From an uncultured Bacteroidales bacterium (GTDB lineage: Bacteria > Bacteroidota > Bacteroidia > Bacteroidales > Paludibacteraceae), in contig CALUML010000006.1 in NCBI GenBank assembly GCA_944321745.1, positions 1-48,022 on the forward strand: a DNA stretch of 48,022 bases. Direction: 5' to 3'. This document shows positions 16,890 through 27,206 of this stretch, one piece after another. The translations under genes were made by a program, and so were the position numbers. Within the stretch, counting starts at the first letter, position 1; each line of letters begins with the position of its first letter. The notes beneath the pieces were generated by a model. The model was not told the origin of the DNA. It saw nothing but the letters and a program-made list of their open reading frames with translations, and ran no database searches.

Positions 16890-17103
16890 TGATATTGGCC
16901 CTTCGGGCGAGATTAGGGCAATGCCCGAGATTGGGGCAATGCCCGAGATTAGCTGCACGGGATTAGGCTTCGCCGATATTGATGCAAATATAACGCAAAT
17001 AAATTTCGTATGCAAGGGCTAACAATCCCGGCATCTGGCCTAATCTCGCGCTGCTAATCTCGGGCATAGCCCCAATCTCGCATGCAGTGCCAATCCCGGC
17101 GCA
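16890..17103. repeat. tandem phrase repeat (gcccgagattagggcaat)
   Basis: Variants of an 18-bp unit 'gcccgagattrgggcaat' at 16906-16965 are repeated in inverted orientation ('taatctcgggcat', 'ccaatctcg') at 17038-17103. The two halves can pair as a long imperfect hairpin around about 16985-17020. No gene is seen. Confidence 0.7.
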
Positions 17104-17105
17104 GC

Positions 17106-18173
17106 CTAATCCTGCTTCATGATTTCCATCTGGTGCCGCACGGACTCTTCGTGTATGGCCACGAGCACCGTGCGCATGAAGTCCTCGCTCATGCCCATTT
17201 CGGCGGCCTGCGCCACGCGCTTGTGCAGGATTTCCTCGTAGCGTTGCTCTTGCAGGATGGGCATGTTGTGTTCCTTTTTGTACGTGCCTATCTCGCGCGA
17301 CACCCTCATGCGGCGTGCCAGGAGGGCGAGCAGGTCGTTGTCTATCTCGTCTATCTGCTTGCGCAGCAGGGAGAGGTTTTCGGTGGTCTGCTTCGTGTCG
17401 CGTATGACGAGGTTGCCCACGATGAGGGCGAGCACGTCGGGCGTGACCTGCTGGGCGGCGTCGCTCCAGGCGTGGTCGGGGTCGCAGTGCGACTCGATGA
17501 TGAGTCCGTCGAAGTTGAGGTCCATGGCCTGCTGCGAGAGGGGGGCGATGAGTTCGCGCTTGCCGCCGATGTGGCTGGGGTCGCACAGGATGGGCAGCCC
17601 GGGCAGCTGGCGGTGCAGCTCGATGGGGATGTGCCACTGGGGGAGGTTGCGGTACAGCTTCTTGTCGTACGAGCTGAAGCCGCGGTGGATGGCTCCGAGC
17701 CGCCGGATGCCGGCGTTGTAGATGCGCTGCAACGCGCCGATCCACAACTCCAGGTCGGGGTTCACGGGGTTCTTCACCAGCACGGGGATGTCCACGCCTT
17801 CGAGCGCGTCGGCTATCTCCTGCATGGCGAAGGGGTTGGCCGAGGTGCGCGCGCCTATCCACAGGATGTCCACGCCGTATTTCAGGGCTTCGAACACGTG
17901 TTTGGCCGTGGCCACTTCGGTGGCGGTGTACATGCCCGTTTCGGCCTTCACTTCCTTGAGCCAGCGCAGGCCTTCGGTGCCCACGCCCTCGAATCCGCCC
18001 GGCTTGGTGCGGGGCTTCCAGATGCCTGCGCGGAATATCTTCACGCCGCATTCGGCCAGGCTGCGGGCGGTGTTCATCACTTGTTCTTCTGTCTCGGCGC
18101 TGCACGGCCCGGCGATGAGCAGCGGGCGCTTCGGGTCGATGCCCGGCAGCAGGATGGGTTGTAAGTCTGTCAT
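17106..18173 (-). CDS. bifunctional DAHP synthase / chorismate mutase
   Basis: The 355-residue protein fuses two aromatic-pathway steps. Residues 1 to about 255 are a class I, KDSA-like DAHP synthase with LIAGPCSAET, FRAGIWKPRTKPGGFEGVG, LWIGARTSANPF, PVLVKNPVNPD and ILCDPSHIGGKRE. Residues about 262-355 form an AroQ-type chorismate mutase (LLRKQIDEIDNDLLALLARRMRVSREIGTYKK). It condenses PEP with erythrose-4-phosphate and turns chorismate into prephenate. It is the third gene of the operon behind the Phe/Tyr attenuator. In related genomes tyrA often follows; here ridA does. Confidence 0.95.
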   Translation of the reverse strand: MTDLQPILLPGIDPKRPLLIAGPCSAETEEQVMNTARSLAECGVKIFRAGIWKPRTKPGGFEGVGTEGLRWLKEVKAETGMYTATEVATAKHVFEALKYGVDILWIGARTSANPFAMQEIADALEGVDIPVLVKNPVNPDLELWIGALQRIYNAGIRRLGAIHRGFSSYDKKLYRNLPQWHIPIELHRQLPGLPILCDPSHIGGKRELIAPLSQQAMDLNFDGLIIESHCDPDHAWSDAAQQVTPDVLALIVGNLVIRDTKQTTENLSLLRKQIDEIDNDLLALLARRMRVSREIGTYKKEHNMPILQEQRYEEILHKRVAQAAEMGMSEDFMRTVLVAIHEESVRHQMEIMKQD

Positions 18174-18288
18174 AATCGTTTAATCGTTTAATCGCTTAAT
18201 CGCGGAACTGCTTAATCGTATAATCGTAGAACTGCAGATGTTCTCGTTGACCGTTAATCACTAATCATTAACCGCTAATCACTAATCG
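18174..18288. repeat. tandem phrase repeats (atcgttta; ctaatcgttaatca), DAHP synthase leader
   Basis: 'aatcgtttaatcg' variants at 18175-18235 are followed by 'cactaatc(g/a)ttaa' variants at 18250-18300. The second block runs into the upstream aminotransferase gene and encodes its last residues. Confidence 0.8.
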
Positions 18289-19446
18289 TTAATCACTAAC
18301 CGTTAACCGCCGGAGTGCCTCTTCCAGCATCTGCTCGTTGCAGCATAGCGAGATGCGCACGTGGCGGGTGCCCCGGTCGCCGAAGATGTGTCCCGGGGTG
18401 ATGAACACGTGCTTGCCGTAGAGCACCTCGTCGGCCAGTTGGGCGGCATCGCGGTAGCGGTCGGGGATGCGCGCCCACAGGAACATGCCTACCTGCCCGG
18501 GGTCGTAGCGGCAGCCCAGCGCGTCCATGATGCGGCAGGCGGTGGCGCGGCGGCGGGCATACACGCGGTTCATCTCGTCGTGCCACGCGGGCGGGTTGTG
18601 CAGGGCCTGCACCGCGCCCTTCATCATGGGGCGGTACATGCCCGAGTCCACGTTGGACTTCACGCGCAGCACCCATTGCACGAATTGCGCGTTCGAGGCC
18701 AGCACGGCCATGCGCCAGCCCGCCATGTTGTGCGCCTTGCTCATGGAGTTCAGCTCGATGCACACGTCCCGTGCGCCCGGCACGGAGAGGATGCTCAGTT
18801 TCTCGTCGTTGAGGATGAAGCTGTAGGGGTTGTCGTTCACCACCACTATCCCGTGCCGCCGGGCGAAGTCCGCCAGCCGTTCGAACAGGCTGCGTGTGGC
18901 GCGCGCCCCGGTGGGCATGTTGGGGTAGTTCGCCCACATCAGCTTCACGCCGGTGAGGTCCATGCGTTCCAATGCCTCGAAGTCGGGCGTCCAGCCCCGC
19001 GCCTCGTCCAGCGGGTAGGGAATGACCCTCGCCTCGCACAGGCGGCTGGCCGAGGTGTAGGTGGGATAGCCGGGGTCGGGCACCAGCACCCCGTCGCCGG
19101 GATTGACCAGGGCGAGCGTGGTGTGCAGCACCCCTTCCTTCGACCCGATGAGGGGCAATATCTCCGTGTCGGGGTCGAGCTCGACGCCGTACCACCGGGC
19201 ATACCACCCGGCCCAGGCCTGGCGCAGCTCGGGCAGGCCGTTGTAGCTTTGGTAGCCGTGCGCGTCGGGCCGCCGGGCATCGGCGCACAAGGCTTCGATG
19301 GTGGCTTCGGAAGGCGGCAGGTCGGGGTTGCCGATGCCGAGGTTGATGACGTGCTTGCCCTCGGCGTTCATTTGCGCCACTTCCCGCAGCTTGGCGGAGA
19401 AGTAGTATTCGGAGACTGTGTTCAGTCGGTTGGCAGGAAGTATCAT
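18289..19446 (-). CDS. class I aminotransferase (probable aromatic/aspartate type)
   Basis: The 385-residue fold-type I PLP enzyme has Lys237 in SMSKAHNMAGWR as the Schiff-base lysine. INLGIGNPDLPPS at the N-terminus, YQSYNGLPELRQAWAGWY, WANYPNMPTGARA and VVNDNPYSFIL match the family, and FGDRGTRHVRISL near the end binds the substrate carboxylate. The start is placed at MILPANRLNTVSEYYFS; 31 in-frame codons before it are repeat DNA. Its place between pheA and DAHP synthase suggests transamination of phenylpyruvate or a related keto acid. The C-terminal Leu-Thr-Val-Ser-Asp and stop are written by the 'ggttagtgattaa' repeat. Confidence 0.9.
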   Translation of the reverse strand: MILPANRLNTVSEYYFSAKLREVAQMNAEGKHVINLGIGNPDLPPSEATIEALCADARRPDAHGYQSYNGLPELRQAWAGWYARWYGVELDPDTEILPLIGSKEGVLHTTLALVNPGDGVLVPDPGYPTYTSASRLCEARVIPYPLDEARGWTPDFEALERMDLTGVKLMWANYPNMPTGARATRSLFERLADFARRHGIVVVNDNPYSFILNDEKLSILSVPGARDVCIELNSMSKAHNMAGWRMAVLASNAQFVQWVLRVKSNVDSGMYRPMMKGAVQALHNPPAWHDEMNRVYARRRATACRIMDALGCRYDPGQVGMFLWARIPDRYRDAAQLADEVLYGKHVFITPGHIFGDRGTRHVRISLCCNEQMLEEALRRLTVSD

Positions 19447-19570
19447 GTTAATTGAAAGTTGAAAATGGAAAACGGAAGCTAATTGAGAGTTGAAAATTGA
19501 GAGTTGAAAATTGAAAACGGTCCGTGCGGCGCAAGCCAACTTTCAATTTTCAATTCTCAACTTTCAATTC
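19447..19570. repeat. tandem phrase repeat (ttgaaaattgagag), aminotransferase leader
   Basis: Variants of 'aattgagagttgaaaattg' occur at 19449-19517 and in inverted orientation ('caattttcaattctc') at 19541-19574. They fill the gap between pheA and the aminotransferase start, and touch the pheA stop. Confidence 0.8.
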
Positions 19571-20407
19571 TCAATTGTTGCAGGCCTTGTATTCCCCCAG
19601 GTTCTGGAAGCCGCTTACCAAGGGCCGGATGGCATCGAGCGACTGGCGGTAGCGGGTGTAATCGGTGAACGTGAGGTTGATGTAGAACTGGTATTCCCAT
19701 TCCTTGCCGATGATGGGCAGTGACTGTATCTTGGTGAGGTTGTTGTGGTAGAACGACAGGATGGTGAGCACTTTCGAGAGGCTGCCTTCCTCGTGGGGCA
19801 GGGTGAACACCAGTGTGGCCTTGTCCACTTGTTCGCCCTGCGTCATGCTCCGCGCCAGTTCTGGTTGCGCCACGATGAGGAAGCGGGTGAAGTTGCGCTT
19901 GTTCGTCTCGATGCCCGCGGCCAGCACCTCCAGCCCGTACTGGTCGGCGGCCAGCCGGCTGCAGATGGCGGCGGTGCCGCGCAGCCCCTTCACGGCGATG
20001 TCCTGGGCGGCCAGGGCGGTGTCCTCGCTTTCCACGGCCCGCATGTAGCGGTGGTTGTCGAGGAAGTCCTCGCACTGCATCAGGGCGATGGGGTGCGAGC
20101 GCACTTCGCTGATGTCGGTGATGCGCTGCCCCGGCAGGGCGGCCAGGTGGTGCTCGATGCGCAGCTTGTGTTCGCCCGCGATGAGGCAGCCGCTCTCGCG
20201 CAGCAGGTTGTGGTTTTGCAGCAGGCTGCCCGCGATGGTGTTTTCTATCGCCACGATGCCCGGCAGCGCGGGGTCGGCGGCCAGGGTGCGGAACAGGTCT
20301 TTGAACGTGTTGCAAGGCACCGCTTCCACCCGTTCGCCTTGGAAATATTCCCGCGCGGCAATTTCGTGGAACGCCCCGCTTACTCCTTGTATGGCTATCC
20401 GTTTCAT
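19571..20407 (-). CDS. pheA: prephenate dehydratase
   Basis: The 278-residue protein converts prephenate to phenylpyruvate. IAIQGVSGAFHEIAAREYF opens the dehydratase domain, GIVAIENTIAGSLLQNHNLL follows, and the catalytic TRF motif is in NKRNFTRFLIV. A C-terminal ACT domain (about 195-275; TLPHEEGSLSKVLTILSFYHNNLTKI, then QSLP) should bind phenylalanine for feedback inhibition. No chorismate mutase domain is attached; that activity is in the DAHP synthase fusion two genes downstream. It is the first gene after a leader with a Phe/Tyr-rich peptide and attenuator, so it is likely controlled both at enzyme and transcript level. Confidence 0.96.
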   Translation of the reverse strand: MKRIAIQGVSGAFHEIAAREYFQGERVEAVPCNTFKDLFRTLAADPALPGIVAIENTIAGSLLQNHNLLRESGCLIAGEHKLRIEHHLAALPGQRITDISEVRSHPIALMQCEDFLDNHRYMRAVESEDTALAAQDIAVKGLRGTAAICSRLAADQYGLEVLAAGIETNKRNFTRFLIVAQPELARSMTQGEQVDKATLVFTLPHEEGSLSKVLTILSFYHNNLTKIQSLPIIGKEWEYQFYINLTFTDYTRYRQSLDAIRPLVSGFQNLGEYKACNN

Positions 20408-20424
20408 TGTAAATGGTGTTTATG

Positions 20425-20560
20425 TTGCTAAATCGCTAAATCGCTAAATCGCTAAATCGCTGAATCGCTGAATCGCTGAATCGCTGAATCGCGTAACCGT
20501 CGAATCGTTTCTGCGTTTCTGCGTTTCTGCGATTTTGCGCTTCCGCGTTTCTGTGTTTCC
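20425..20560. repeat. tandem phrase repeat in the pheA leader (gctaaatc / gctgaatc / gcgtttct)
   Basis: Eight or nine 8-bp units 'gctaaatc' or 'gctgaatc' at 20428-20492 are followed by 'tgcgtttc' units to about 20560. They separate the attenuator from the pheA ATG. Confidence 0.85.
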
Positions 20561-20565
20561 GCGCG

Positions 20566-20602
20566 AAAAAAAATCCTGCCCGAAAGGTTTCGAGCAGGAT
20601 TT
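20566..20602 (-). terminator. attenuator terminator of the pheA operon (segments 2:3)
   Basis: On the minus strand AAATCCTGCTCGAAA pairs with TTTCGGGCAGGATTT (15 bp, one G-U) around a CC turn. Eight U follow (20573-20566). The gene upstream on this strand already has its own terminator at 20833-20867, and a promoter lies between them, so this hairpin is inside the pheA leader RNA. Confidence 0.85.
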
Positions 20603-20655
20603 CTGTTTATTTCGTTTTTAATCGTCTCTATGGATAGCATACGTTTATCCTGCTC
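20592..20655 (-). promoter_or_regulatory. antiterminator pairing (segments 1:2) of the pheA attenuator
   Basis: Segment 1, GAGCAGGAT at 20655-20647, is perfectly complementary to segment 2, ATCCTGCTC at 20600-20592, which is also the 5' arm of the terminator. The two structures exclude each other. Segment 1 starts directly after the leader-peptide stop codon (20658-20656), so a ribosome that reaches the stop would cover it and leave segment 2 free for the terminator. Confidence 0.8.
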
Positions 20656-20706
20656 TCACCGGTTGGGGTAAAAGTAAAAATAAAAGTATGCGTAAAATCG
20701 TGTCAT
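20656..20706 (-). CDS. Phe/Tyr-rich leader peptide of the pheA operon
   Basis: ATG at 20706 opens a 16-codon frame, MTRFYAYFYFYFYPNR, ending in TGA at 20658-20656. Codons 4-13 contain four Phe (all TTT) and five Tyr codons with one Ala. The predicted transcription start (about 20728) is some 20 nt before the ATG. The stop codon is contiguous with antiterminator segment 1. It should act in cis as a sensor: scarce charged tRNA-Phe or tRNA-Tyr stalls the ribosome before segment 1 and allows the antiterminator. It is too short for ordinary gene callers. Confidence 0.85.
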   Translation of the reverse strand: MTRFYAYFYFYFYPNR

Positions 20707-20734
20707 GCTTCGGTTGCTTGAATGATTCCGGTTG

Positions 20735-20765
20735 CAAATATACGCATGTTTTGCGATTTGACAAA
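20735..20765 (-). promoter_or_regulatory. promoter of the pheA operon
   Basis: The minus strand has TTTG (20765-20762), exactly 19 nt, then TATATTTG (20742-20735): a perfect TTTG-N19-TAnnTTTG promoter. Transcription from about 20728 would give a leader of roughly 320 nt before pheA. Confidence 0.8.
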
Positions 20766-20832
20766 TAAATTGAAAAGAAAATGCGGAAAAATGTTACAGC
20801 CGTGCGCGTATGGGGCAAGCGGGAATGCAACG

Positions 20833-20867
20833 AAAAAGGCACACGCCCCTTGGAGGGGACATGCGCC
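20833..20867 (-). terminator. intrinsic terminator of the beta-barrel gene
   Basis: On the minus strand GGCGCATGTCCCCT pairs with AGGGGCGTGTGCC (with G-U pairs) around CCA, followed by UUUUU. It starts about 30 nt after the gene's stop codon. Confidence 0.75.
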
Positions 20868-20898
20868 CAAAAGAAAAAAACATGAAATAAGAGGTTTA

Positions 20899-21642
20899 TC
20901 AGAATGTCCAGCCCAGGCGGAACGAGGGTTCGCAGAAGAAGCCGAACGAGCTGCTGCGGGCATGGTCGTCGATGGTTTCTTCGAGCAGCGTGTCACCCAA
21001 GTTGTCGGTTGTCTTCACGGTTACCTTGCCTTCGGTGGTGGTGGTGAAGCGCAGGCCCAGCTCCGCGCCCACGTACAGGTTCTTGAACACGTAGAAGTCC
21101 ACGCCCGTGAACAGCCCTGCGCCGAAGCTGGTGCTGGCGCGGTTGCCCGTCGCGCCGCTGCCGGTGACATCGTAGTTGGCACCCTTGACGGTGGTGCTGG
21201 CATCGTTGTAGTCGTTCGTCAGCTTGTACGAGGCGGTTTGCACCCCGAAGCCCACCTCGGCTCCAGCATACGCGCTCCCCCGCTTGAAGGAGGCAAAGTG
21301 GTATTCGAAGCCCGGCGCGATGGCAAACGAGCCGGTGCTGCTCTTCGACTTGTATTCCACTTCGCGCTCATCGGCTGTACCCTGGTTGATCACACTGTAG
21401 GAGAGATCCGTGCGCGGCGATGCCGTGAAGTCAATCGTTCCGCGGATGGCCATTCTCTCGTTGAAGAAGTAGCGCACCTTGATGCCTTGCGTGCTGAACA
21501 CGCTGTTGCCGAAAGGCGTGAAGTTCAATTCCACGCCGAAGCTGCCGGCCTGCGGGCCATACGTGGTGGTTTCCTGTTCCTGCGCTTGCACGCCGGCCGT
21601 GGCCAGCAGGAGGGCCGCCACGAAGATACTTGCCTTTTTCAT
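20899..21642 (-). CDS. outer-membrane beta-barrel protein
   Basis: The 247-residue product has a signal peptide (MKKASIFVAALLLATAGVQAQ, cleavage probably after Ala20). The mature part shows alternating amphipathic strands: FGVELNFTPFGNS, IKVRYFFNERMAIRGTIDFTAS, FAIAPGFEYHFAS, YAGAEVGFGVQTASYKL, GAGLFTGVDFYVFKNLYVGAELGLRFTT. It ends FFCEPSFRLGWTF, with the C-terminal aromatic residue expected for BAM-assembled barrels. It resembles the small 8- to 10-stranded OmpA/OprF-like porin-type barrels of Bacteroidetes; no peptidoglycan-binding domain is present. It is divergent from the TonB receptor gene, with its own -7 box. Confidence 0.9.
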   Translation of the reverse strand: MKKASIFVAALLLATAGVQAQEQETTTYGPQAGSFGVELNFTPFGNSVFSTQGIKVRYFFNERMAIRGTIDFTASPRTDLSYSVINQGTADEREVEYKSKSSTGSFAIAPGFEYHFASFKRGSAYAGAEVGFGVQTASYKLTNDYNDASTTVKGANYDVTGSGATGNRASTSFGAGLFTGVDFYVFKNLYVGAELGLRFTTTTEGKVTVKTTDNLGDTLLEETIDDHARSSSFGFFCEPSFRLGWTF

Positions 21643-21689
21643 ACGGATAAAGTTTTAAAATAGTGAATGAATAAGTAAATTAACGGGGG

Positions 21690-21697
21690 CAAAGATA
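21690..21697 (-). promoter_or_regulatory. -7 box of the beta-barrel gene
   Basis: The minus strand reads TATCTTTG 47 nt before the ATG (21642). CAAA-type -33 candidates are present but with 14- or 24-nt spacing. Confidence 0.5.
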
Positions 21698-21814
21698 GCA
21701 AATGGAATTAACAAAAGCTAACAAAAAGCGCATTATTTTCGGGGAAGCTGCATTTGCGGTAACAAAGGTATCTTTTTCGGTGAAACGGATAAGGCCGGGG
21801 CAGGAAAGTGTCCG

Positions 21815-21822
21815 TACCTTTG
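21815..21822 (+). promoter_or_regulatory. -7 box of the TonB receptor gene
   Basis: TACCTTTG lies 99 nt before the ATG (21922). The leader ends in 'aatctgaaatctgtaatttgaaat' type repeats. No -33 TTTG at the right spacing. No cobalamin-riboswitch-like sequence was recognised. Confidence 0.45.
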
Positions 21823-21921
21823 CCGCCGCAAGCAAAGAAAAATCATCTGCTTTCGCTTGCGCGATTTGCGTCAATCGTCTCCCTCAATCTGTAATCTGAA
21901 ATCTGTAATTTGAAATAAAAT

Positions 21922-23808
21922 ATGAAGAAACTGTTTATCCTAATGGCATTGGCCATGCCGGGCATGGCGTGGGCGCAGGACACCACCGCCGTGCGTTACA
22001 ACCGGGAAATACAAGAAGTGGTGGTCACCGGCACACGCCATGTGACCGATGTGCGCCACCTGTCGCAGACGGTCACCGTGTTCGACCGCCCGCAGATTGA
22101 ACTGGAACATGCTCCCTCGTTGCTGCCCATGCTGAGCGAGCAGGTGCCGGGGCTTTTCGTCACCGCGCGGGGCGTGATGGGCTTCGGCGTGTCCGACGGG
22201 TCGGCGGGCGGCATCTCGCTGCGTGGCCTAAGTGGCGGGTCGGGACGCATGATGGTGCTCATCGACGGGCATCCGCAGTACATGGGGCTGTTCGGCCACC
22301 CCATCGCCGATGCCTACCAGTCGTTCCTGGCCGAGCGGGTGGAGGTGCTTCGCGGCCCGGCTTCGGTGCTCTACGGGTCGAACGCCATGGGCGGTGTGAT
22401 TAACATCGTGACGCGCCGGATGCCCGCCGACGGGGTGAGCACCCAGGCCACCGTGGGCTACGGTTCGTACAACACCCTCCAGACCGAGGCCACCAACCTG
22501 GTGCGCAAGGGACGCTTCAGCAGCGCGGTGAGTGCCTCGTACAACCGCACCGACGGCCATCGTGCCAACATGGGCTTCGAGCAATACGGCGGTTATGCCC
22601 GGCTGGGCTACGACTTGTCCGACGCCTGGCGGGCTCGTGCCGACGTGAACGTAACGCACTTCAACGCCGCCACGCCCGGCACGGTGGACGCGCCGCTCGT
22701 GGATGCCTTCCAGCGCATCACCCGGGGCATGACCTCGCTGACCGTGGAGAACCATTACGAAAAGACTTCGGGGGCGGTGAGCTTCTTCTACAATTGGGGC
22801 CGCCACCGCGTGGACGACGGCTACCAGCCCTCGGCGGGCGAAACGCCGTTGGACTATCAGTTTAACTCCACGGACTACATGATGGGACTCTCGCTCTACC
22901 AAAGTGCCACGTTCTTCCGGGGCAACCGCGTCACGGCGGGCTTCGACTGGTACCGGTTTGGGGGTGATGCGTGGAACGAATACTTTGCCGGGGAACGCGA
23001 GGGCGAACGGGAGACCATCAAGGGAATGCCGCAGGTGCAGGACGAACTGGCTGGTTACGTGGATTTCCGCCAAAGCATCGGTGCGTGGCTCACGTTTGAT
23101 GCCGGGCTGCGGGTAGACCACCATTCGCAGGCGGGCACGGAATGGGTGCCGCAGGCAGGGTTGTCGTTCCACCTGCCCCGCGCCGCCGAGGTGAAGCTGT
23201 CGGCCTCGAAGGGCTTCCACTACCCGGTCATCCGCGACATGTTCATGTGGGGAGCGGCCAATGACCAGCTGGAAGCCGAGCGCATGTGGAACTACGAGAT
23301 TGCCTACTCGCAACGCCTGCTCGACGGGCGGCTGACCTACGGCGTGAACCTGTTCTACATCGATGCGGACAACCTCATCGTGTCGCAGATGGTGGACGGC
23401 CGCCGGCAGAACGTGAACACGGGCGAGGCGCGCAACGCGGGCGTGGAGGCGCAGGCTGCCTGGCGCATCAACGCCACGTGGTCGGTGGACGGCAACTACA
23501 GCTACCTGTACATGGCCAACCCCATCGTGGCAGCACCCGAGCACAAGCTCTACGTGGGCGGCACGTTCAGCAAGGGCATTTGCCGCCTTTCCACTGGCGT
23601 GCAATACGTCGCGGGTCTTTATACTTCCACCGAACCGGTGGTCAAGGAGGACTTCGTGCTGTGGAACGTGCGGGCCGACTTCCAGGTAGCCCCCTGGCTC
23701 AACCTGTGGCTGCGCGGCGAGAACCTGCTGGCGCAAACCTACGAAATCAACCTGGGCTACCCCATGCCCGGCACCACCGCCCTGGCCGGGCTGAGCGTGA
23801 AGTTCTGA
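21922..23808 (+). CDS. TonB-dependent outer-membrane receptor
   Basis: This 628-residue protein has a signal peptide (MKKLFILMALAMPGMAWAQ). IQEVVVTGTRHVTDVRHLSQ forms the TonB-box/plug start, and the plug runs to about residue 140, with GGISLRGLSGGSGRMMVLIDGHPQY and FLAERVEVLRGPASVLYGSNAMGGVINIVTRR. The remainder is a 22-strand-type barrel ending LAGLSVKF. There is no N-terminal carboxypeptidase-like or SusC-type extension, so it is of the BtuB/siderophore class rather than a SusC transporter. The ligand is unknown; no SusD or periplasmic partner gene is adjacent. Confidence 0.93.
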   Translation: MKKLFILMALAMPGMAWAQDTTAVRYNREIQEVVVTGTRHVTDVRHLSQTVTVFDRPQIELEHAPSLLPMLSEQVPGLFVTARGVMGFGVSDGSAGGISLRGLSGGSGRMMVLIDGHPQYMGLFGHPIADAYQSFLAERVEVLRGPASVLYGSNAMGGVINIVTRRMPADGVSTQATVGYGSYNTLQTEATNLVRKGRFSSAVSASYNRTDGHRANMGFEQYGGYARLGYDLSDAWRARADVNVTHFNAATPGTVDAPLVDAFQRITRGMTSLTVENHYEKTSGAVSFFYNWGRHRVDDGYQPSAGETPLDYQFNSTDYMMGLSLYQSATFFRGNRVTAGFDWYRFGGDAWNEYFAGEREGERETIKGMPQVQDELAGYVDFRQSIGAWLTFDAGLRVDHHSQAGTEWVPQAGLSFHLPRAAEVKLSASKGFHYPVIRDMFMWGAANDQLEAERMWNYEIAYSQRLLDGRLTYGVNLFYIDADNLIVSQMVDGRRQNVNTGEARNAGVEAQAAWRINATWSVDGNYSYLYMANPIVAAPEHKLYVGGTFSKGICRLSTGVQYVAGLYTSTEPVVKEDFVLWNVRADFQVAPWLNLWLRGENLLAQTYEINLGYPMPGTTALAGLSVKF

Positions 23809-23909
23809 GCGGGGGAATAATAAGTAAAAGAGTTTGATTTAAAATCTGCCAACAGGCCGTTTGTTTTATAAAAACGCAATAGGAAGTTTGTCGTCCGGGC
23901 ACGGTCGTA

Positions 23910-24026
23910 GAGACGGGGCGTGCCCCGTCTCCGTAGAGCACACATAGTCCTGCCGTCTTGCAAGTGGCGGCAAACTATGTGAATATTAGGAGAGAGATGT
24001 AGAGACAAGGCATGCCTTGTCTCTAC
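23910..24026. repeat. palindromic repeats in the 23809-24174 gap
   Basis: Two related palindromes sit here: 23910-23931 (GAGACGGGGC and its complement around GT) and 23999-24026, a perfect 28-bp palindrome with half-site GTAGAGACAAGGCA. The second recurs perfectly at 29720-29747 and imperfectly at 29665-29690. No gene is seen in this 366-bp gap. Confidence 0.8.
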
Positions 24027-24174
24027 AACACGTCTGCCACAGACACAGAATGTACTATAAAAAGATACGCGGGTTTGGAATAAGACATCATGCCCGCAAG
24101 AGTGCCGGCAGCGGCTGCTCTTTGCGGGCATGGGCGTATTTTGCGTTATTTGCGTTCGCTCCCTTGGGGAAGGG

Positions 24175-27021
<2,847 letters not shown>

Positions 27022-27083
27022 AGGGTTATAATATTATATATGTATGATGCGCGGGACGGGATGCCCGCATTGTTTTCCGGCTT

Positions 27084-27114
27084 CAAAGGTAGTTTTTATT
27101 TGGAGAAAAACAAC
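27084..27114 (-). promoter_or_regulatory. promoter of gcvP
   Basis: On the minus strand GTTG (27114-27111), 19 nt, then TACCTTTG (27091-27084). A stretch 'catacatatataatattata' lies directly before the start codon. Confidence 0.65.
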
Positions 27115-27206
27115 AGCAAGGGGCGAAAATGTTTCGGCGCAAGGCGCGTTTGGGAAGGTATGGACCCGCCTTCCCCGCCCCGGCGGAAGCCCCGCTGCCG
27201 ACGGAC

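Noticed and set aside
20452..20640. A 62-codon ORF beginning MLSIETIKNEINRN in the pheA leader
   Set aside because: It runs through the terminator hairpin and then through tandem repeats, which explains its coding look (KRGSAKSQKRRNAET). No conserved domain is seen.
21643..21921. Cobalamin riboswitch upstream of the TonB receptor
   Set aside because: No B12-box-like sequence is seen, and the leader after the -7 box is about 90 nt and ends in simple repeats.
27022..27083. Glycine riboswitch upstream of gcvP
   Set aside because: The leader from the promoter is only about 55 nt and AT-rich, too short for the aptamer.
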